A stretch of 64,000 bases of DNA from Bradyrhizobium paxllaeri (lineage in GTDB: Bacteria > Pseudomonadota > Alphaproteobacteria > Rhizobiales > Xanthobacteraceae), in contig NZ_CP042968.1 in NCBI RefSeq assembly GCF_001693515.2, positions 1,178,001 to 1,242,000 on the forward strand. The letters run 5' to 3'. Positions 61,229 through 64,000 of the stretch are shown here, piece by piece. Within the stretch, counting starts at the first letter, position 1. Each line of letters opens with the position of its first letter. The translations under genes and the position numbers were made by a program. The notes under the pieces were generated by a model, which had not been told where the DNA came from, did no database searches, and saw only the letters and a list, made by a program, of their open reading frames with translations.

Positions 61229-61246
61229 GTATGCTGACCAGCATAC
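61229..61246. promoter_or_regulatory. Inverted repeat GTATGCTG-AC-CAGCATAC
   Basis: Two 8-base arms around AC form a perfect 18-base palindrome 133 bases before the receiver-only gene. With the repeat at 61185 it makes a two-site control region in a 207-base gap. Confidence 0.6.
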
Positions 61247-61379
61247 GAGAGCGCCTTTGGGATCTCGTGGTCGATAAAAGTGGACCAGGTGAGGAACCCT
61301 CGTCCAATCCAAAGGTTACTCGGGCTGCCCCTTGAGGCCATGCCGATGAAAGTTCCCGAATAACTGAAGGCGGAGCACC

Positions 61380-61751
61380 TTGTTGCATCGCAAAGCCGTC
61401 TTTGTCGTTGATGATGACCCCTCGATGCTGAAGGGTATGCGCCGGCTGCTCGGGCGGCATGGCTTTGAAGCTGTGCCGTTCGAAACAGCGAGTGCGCTAA
61501 AAAATCATGACAATTTCGATGCGGCGTTCTGCCTCGTGCTCGATATCAATCTGAGCGACGGATCGGGCATCGAGTTGCGTCATCAATTGGCGGAATCGGG
61601 CGTGAACGTGCCGGTCATCTACATCACCGGCAACGACAGCGACGCCACGCGCATGGCCGCCATGGCCTCCGGATGCATCGCTTATCTGACAAAGCCGTTT
61701 ACCGCGCAGTCGCTGATCGAGCCGATCGAGCGGGCGGCGGCTCTCGCGTAG
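61380..61751 (+). CDS. Stand-alone response-regulator receiver protein
   Basis: A 123-residue single receiver domain: acidic DDD at residues 11-13, phosphoacceptor Asp55 (LVLDINLSDGSG), Thr at YITGND and Lys in TKPF, so all catalytic positions are present. It has no output domain. TTG codons at 61380 and 61383 are alternative starts; GAAGGCGGAG lies before them. It may act as a phosphate sink or adaptor for the kinase upstream. It ends one base before the convergent IalB-type gene. Confidence 0.85.
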   Translation: MLHRKAVFVVDDDPSMLKGMRRLLGRHGFEAVPFETASALKNHDNFDAAFCLVLDINLSDGSGIELRHQLAESGVNVPVIYITGNDSDATRMAAMASGCIAYLTKPFTAQSLIEPIERAAALA

Positions 61752-61752
61752 C

Positions 61753-62328
61753 TCATTCGTCGATCTTCTGCTCGAAGACTTTTTCCGGCGCGCCGTTGCG
61801 AACGGCGGCAAACTTGTCGAGCGGCAACGAGGTGGTGACCTCGAGCAAGTTCGTGTCGACGACCTCCACCGTCAGGCTCTTGCCCCTCTCCAACTCGCCA
61901 AGCAAAGCAGGGCTGGCGACGTCGCCGGCGATGCAGGTGTTGGTGAGGCACCAGGTGTAGGGAATTTTGTGTTCCGGCCCCTTGTCCACACTGAGCTTGA
62001 CGCCGGGCGGCATGTATAGCCCGACCGGCAGGAACAGCTGCAGCCGTGCCGTGCTGTCGTTCTCGCGCTCGGTCACATAGACGCGCACCGCCGTCTGGCC
62101 GGTCTCGAAGGTGCCGCTGATGGCGGTGCGGCAGACTGTCTGTGCGCCGCCCGGCTTGAAGCAGACCTTTTGCCACTCACCATACCTGATGCTACGGGCC
62201 TCGCGCTGGCCGCGCAGGGCGAATTCGTCTGCCGCGGGCTTTGCCGATTGTTGCGCGAATGTCGGTTCATTCGCCGCCAGGACGATTGCAATGCCGAAGC
62301 ATAGAGATAGCCTCGCTGAATGTCGCAT
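61753..62328 (-). CDS. Invasion-associated locus B (IalB) family protein
   Basis: A 191-residue exported protein with a signal peptide (about residues 1-26, ending FAQ) and an IalB domain: YGEWQKVCFKPGGAQTVCRTAI with its paired cysteines, LYMPPGVKLSVDKGP and the YTWCLTNTCIAGD pair, probably disulfide-bonded. Name aside, this family is common in non-pathogenic Rhizobiales. It lies seven bases after the start of the alpha/beta-hydrolase gene downstream region on the same strand, so the two may be co-transcribed (hydrolase first). Confidence 0.9.
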   Translation of the reverse strand: MRHSARLSLCFGIAIVLAANEPTFAQQSAKPAADEFALRGQREARSIRYGEWQKVCFKPGGAQTVCRTAISGTFETGQTAVRVYVTERENDSTARLQLFLPVGLYMPPGVKLSVDKGPEHKIPYTWCLTNTCIAGDVASPALLGELERGKSLTVEVVDTNLLEVTTSLPLDKFAAVRNGAPEKVFEQKIDE

Positions 62329-62334
62329 GGTTGC

Positions 62335-63210
62335 TCACCTGTGCTTGTCGAGAAAAGCGCCGACTATTGGCGACCAGATCGCGACGGCGTCCGGCGAGCC
62401 GACGAAGAAGTGCCCATCGCCGCCATGAGGCGGAAACAGATGGTACTCCGCATTACCGCCTGCGGCGGTGAAAGCCGCATGCATTCGCTTCGACAACTCC
62501 GGTCCGAAAAAGGTGTCGTTCTCGATGTACAGCCACAGCATCGGCACCCGCGACGTACGGCCGAAGTTGCCCGCTGCTTCCACCAGCAGGTCCGGTGCGC
62601 AATTGTTATGCGGCTTTCCGTCGACGCGGCCGCCCCGTCCTGCGGCGAAGGTGATGATCGCCTTGACCGGCGGAGGATTAGCGCTCGACAAGGCGATCGA
62701 GCCCCAGCCGCCTGCGGACTGGCCAATGACAATGACGTTGCCGGGGACAATCCGCTTCAGCTCGGTCATGTACTCGATGATCCAGAGATTGAGCTGGGCG
62801 GCTGCGAGCCCCGCATCGCGGAAATTGGGATTGCTGCACTTGCCGATCTTCGAGAAGAACACAGTGAAGATTCCGGCCTCCGGTATGTCGAGAGCCGTCG
62901 CGCCGTAACCGGGGCCGGACGGCGCCACCACCATGTAGCCGCGCCGTGCGAACCACATCGCCGCATCGCGGAATTCGACCAGCGGAAAGAAGCTGCGCTG
63001 CTTGGGATCGAGCGATACGCCGTGGTTCATGATGGCGAGCGGGAAGGGGCCGTCGCCGACCGGGCGCACCACATAGGCGATGGTCGGAACGGGCAGGGGC
63101 AGTGCCCACACCTCTTCCTGCAATTGCGGTTCATCGGCTGCGGTCGCCAATGACGCTGTCATGACGCTTGCGGCGATGATCAGCAGGCGTAGCAGGCGCA
63201 TGCCTTGCAT
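62335..63210 (-). CDS. Exported alpha/beta hydrolase (dienelactone-hydrolase/prolyl-oligopeptidase-like)
   Basis: A 291-residue protein with a signal peptide (MRLLRLLIIAASVMTASLATAA), an HGV oxyanion stretch, a nucleophile elbow IGQSAGGWGS, and a late GGDGHFFVG histidine; a YIENDTFFGPEL acid region precedes it. This layout fits the dienelactone-hydrolase-like/DLH or PET-hydrolase-adjacent exported esterases. I start at the ATG at 63210; a second ATG at 63201 is possible. A FixK box lies 48 bases upstream. The IalB gene follows six bases after its stop. Confidence 0.84.
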   Translation of the reverse strand: MQGMRLLRLLIIAASVMTASLATAADEPQLQEEVWALPLPVPTIAYVVRPVGDGPFPLAIMNHGVSLDPKQRSFFPLVEFRDAAMWFARRGYMVVAPSGPGYGATALDIPEAGIFTVFFSKIGKCSNPNFRDAGLAAAQLNLWIIEYMTELKRIVPGNVIVIGQSAGGWGSIALSSANPPPVKAIITFAAGRGGRVDGKPHNNCAPDLLVEAAGNFGRTSRVPMLWLYIENDTFFGPELSKRMHAAFTAAGGNAEYHLFPPHGGDGHFFVGSPDAVAIWSPIVGAFLDKHR

Positions 63211-63258
63211 CCAGGTTCGGGGCCCTTCCGAAGTCTTGTTGGCCCGCAGAGCGAAACG

Positions 63259-63272
63259 TTGATCTGGATCAA
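63259..63272. promoter_or_regulatory. FixK/FNR box between hydrolase and SulP genes
   Basis: TTGATCTGGATCAA, TTGA-N6-TCAA, 77 bases before the SulP start (63350) and 48 bases before the minus-strand hydrolase start (63210). Confidence 0.83.
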
Positions 63273-63349
63273 CGGAGGGGCTGCGCGTGCTGCTGCGCTG
63301 CGCGGCAACGCGCCCGGCCGAAGCGGCAGAACCGCGATGAGGGATATTC

Positions 63350-64000
63350 ATGAAATTGAGAGAGACCAGACTTTTTCCTCCAGCGCAGTGGTTCGCCGAA
63401 TACCGCGCCGGCTGGTTACGCCACGACGTCATTGCCGGCGTGACGCTCGCCGCCTACGCGATTCCCGTGTCGCTGGCCTATGCGGCGCTCGCCGGGCTGC
63501 CGCCGCAGGTCGGTGTCTACGGCTATATGCTCGGCGGTCTCGGCTATGCGCTGCTCGGCTCGTCGCGGCAGCTTGCGGTCGGGCCGACCTCGGCGATTTC
63601 GCTGATGATCGCCGCTACGGTCGGGGCACTGGCGGGAGGCGATTACGTCCGCTATGCCCAGATCGCGAGCCTGGCAGCCTTTACCGTTGCGGCGCTCTGC
63701 CTGATTGCCTGGATTTTCCGGCTCAGCATGCTGGTGCGCCTGATCAGTGACAGCATTCTGGTTGGCTTCAAGGCCGGCGCCGGCCTCACCATCATCATGA
63801 CGCAACTGCCGAGCCTGTTCGGCGTTGCCGGCGGCGGACGCCATTTCTTCGACCGCCTGATCATGCTCGTCGGGCAACTTCATGGCATTCACTGGATCGT
63901 GCTGGCGGTCGGTCTTGTCGCGGTCCTGCTGCTCCTGTTCGGCGAACGTGCCTTGCCGGGCAGACCGGTCGGGCTTGCCGTCGTCATCCTGTCGATCCTC
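63350..64000 (+). CDS. SulP-family inorganic anion transporter, 3' truncated
   Basis: The frame runs off the right edge after 217 codons. The visible part is a SulP membrane domain: LRHDVIAGVTLAAYAIPVSLAYAALAGLPPQVGVYGYM near the N terminus, SSRQLAVGPTSAISLMIA, and further helices. SulP proteins exchange sulfate, bicarbonate, chloride or organic anions such as succinate or fumarate. Start is preceded by GAGGG. Divergent from the exported hydrolase and next to a FixK box. Whether a STAS or carbonic-anhydrase domain follows cannot be seen. Confidence 0.9.
   Translation, partial: MKLRETRLFPPAQWFAEYRAGWLRHDVIAGVTLAAYAIPVSLAYAALAGLPPQVGVYGYMLGGLGYALLGSSRQLAVGPTSAISLMIAATVGALAGGDYVRYAQIASLAAFTVAALCLIAWIFRLSMLVRLISDSILVGFKAGAGLTIIMTQLPSLFGVAGGGRHFFDRLIMLVGQLHGIHWIVLAVGLVAVLLLLFGERALPGRPVGLAVVILSIL

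Noticed and set aside
63205..63750. 181-codon plus-strand frame across the SulP start
   Set aside because: Out of frame with the SulP membrane protein starting at 63350, which carries clear family motifs to the window edge.
1..64000. CRISPR arrays, tRNA or rRNA genes, insertion sequences, prophage
   Set aside because: I looked for regularly spaced repeats, transposase or integrase genes and RNA-gene signatures and saw none; small RNAs cannot be excluded by eye.

Overview
This 64 kb window is GC-rich, densely packed alphaproteobacterial chromosome. Gene content points to the Bradyrhizobium/Rhodopseudomonas group: abundant Liv, TRAP and Bug-type solute transporters, xanthine-dehydrogenase-type molybdenum enzymes, invasion-associated locus B, a FixK-like regulator with matching TTGA-N6-TCAA boxes, and many alpha/beta hydrolases. 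The genus is an inference. I saw no rRNA, tRNA, insertion sequence, prophage or CRISPR.

Left part (1-28.4 kb). After the 3' end of a Bug-type binding-protein gene, almost everything is on the minus strand. Read in the direction of transcription it starts with a Liv-type binding protein (28410), an AraC regulator, LivH, LivM and LivG, then a LivF ATPase fused to a Tm-1-like domain and a PEP-hydrolase-family TIM barrel. Next come a 963-residue flotillin-like protein, two SRPBCC proteins, and a three-component molybdenum hydroxylase (FAD subunit, 2Fe-2S subunit, and a large subunit split over two genes). MoxR (CoxD-like) and VWA (CoxE-like) maturation factors, an amidohydrolase, a metallo-beta-lactamase-fold hydrolase, an SMP-30/isochorismatase fusion, an FMN reductase and a quinone-oxidoreductase-like enzyme follow. 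A HlyD/MacB-type export system ends the run. The order reads as uptake, membrane-associated hydroxylation, ring opening and export for an unknown, probably cyclic compound. This is the best candidate here for an undescribed system.

Middle part (28.7-37.5 kb). Mixed genes: a DUF2066 protein, a MATE exporter with an epoxide-hydrolase-like enzyme and a divergent TetR regulator (a clear operator lies between them), a gluconate-5-dehydrogenase-like SDR, a TRAP transporter and a GNAT acetyltransferase.

Right part (37.5-64 kb). A low-oxygen block. Seven FixK/FNR boxes sit in front of a DUF3141 protein with a PhaC-like cysteine triad, pflB-pflA-AspT-like-focA, pta-ackA-fabI, a CoA transferase with a MaoC hydratase, several alpha/beta hydrolases, an AI-2E-family permease with a two-helix K+ channel, and a SulP transporter that runs off the right edge. 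The block carries its own FixK-type regulator (57768-58451), whose single cysteine falls where FixK2 carries its redox cysteine. A two-component set follows: a histidine kinase with an ABC-binding-protein-like sensor, a FixJ-type regulator and a stand-alone receiver, with perfect palindromes between the last two. Together the genes describe mixed-acid fermentation (pyruvate to formate and acetate) with acyl/PHA-type chemistry, switched on at low oxygen.
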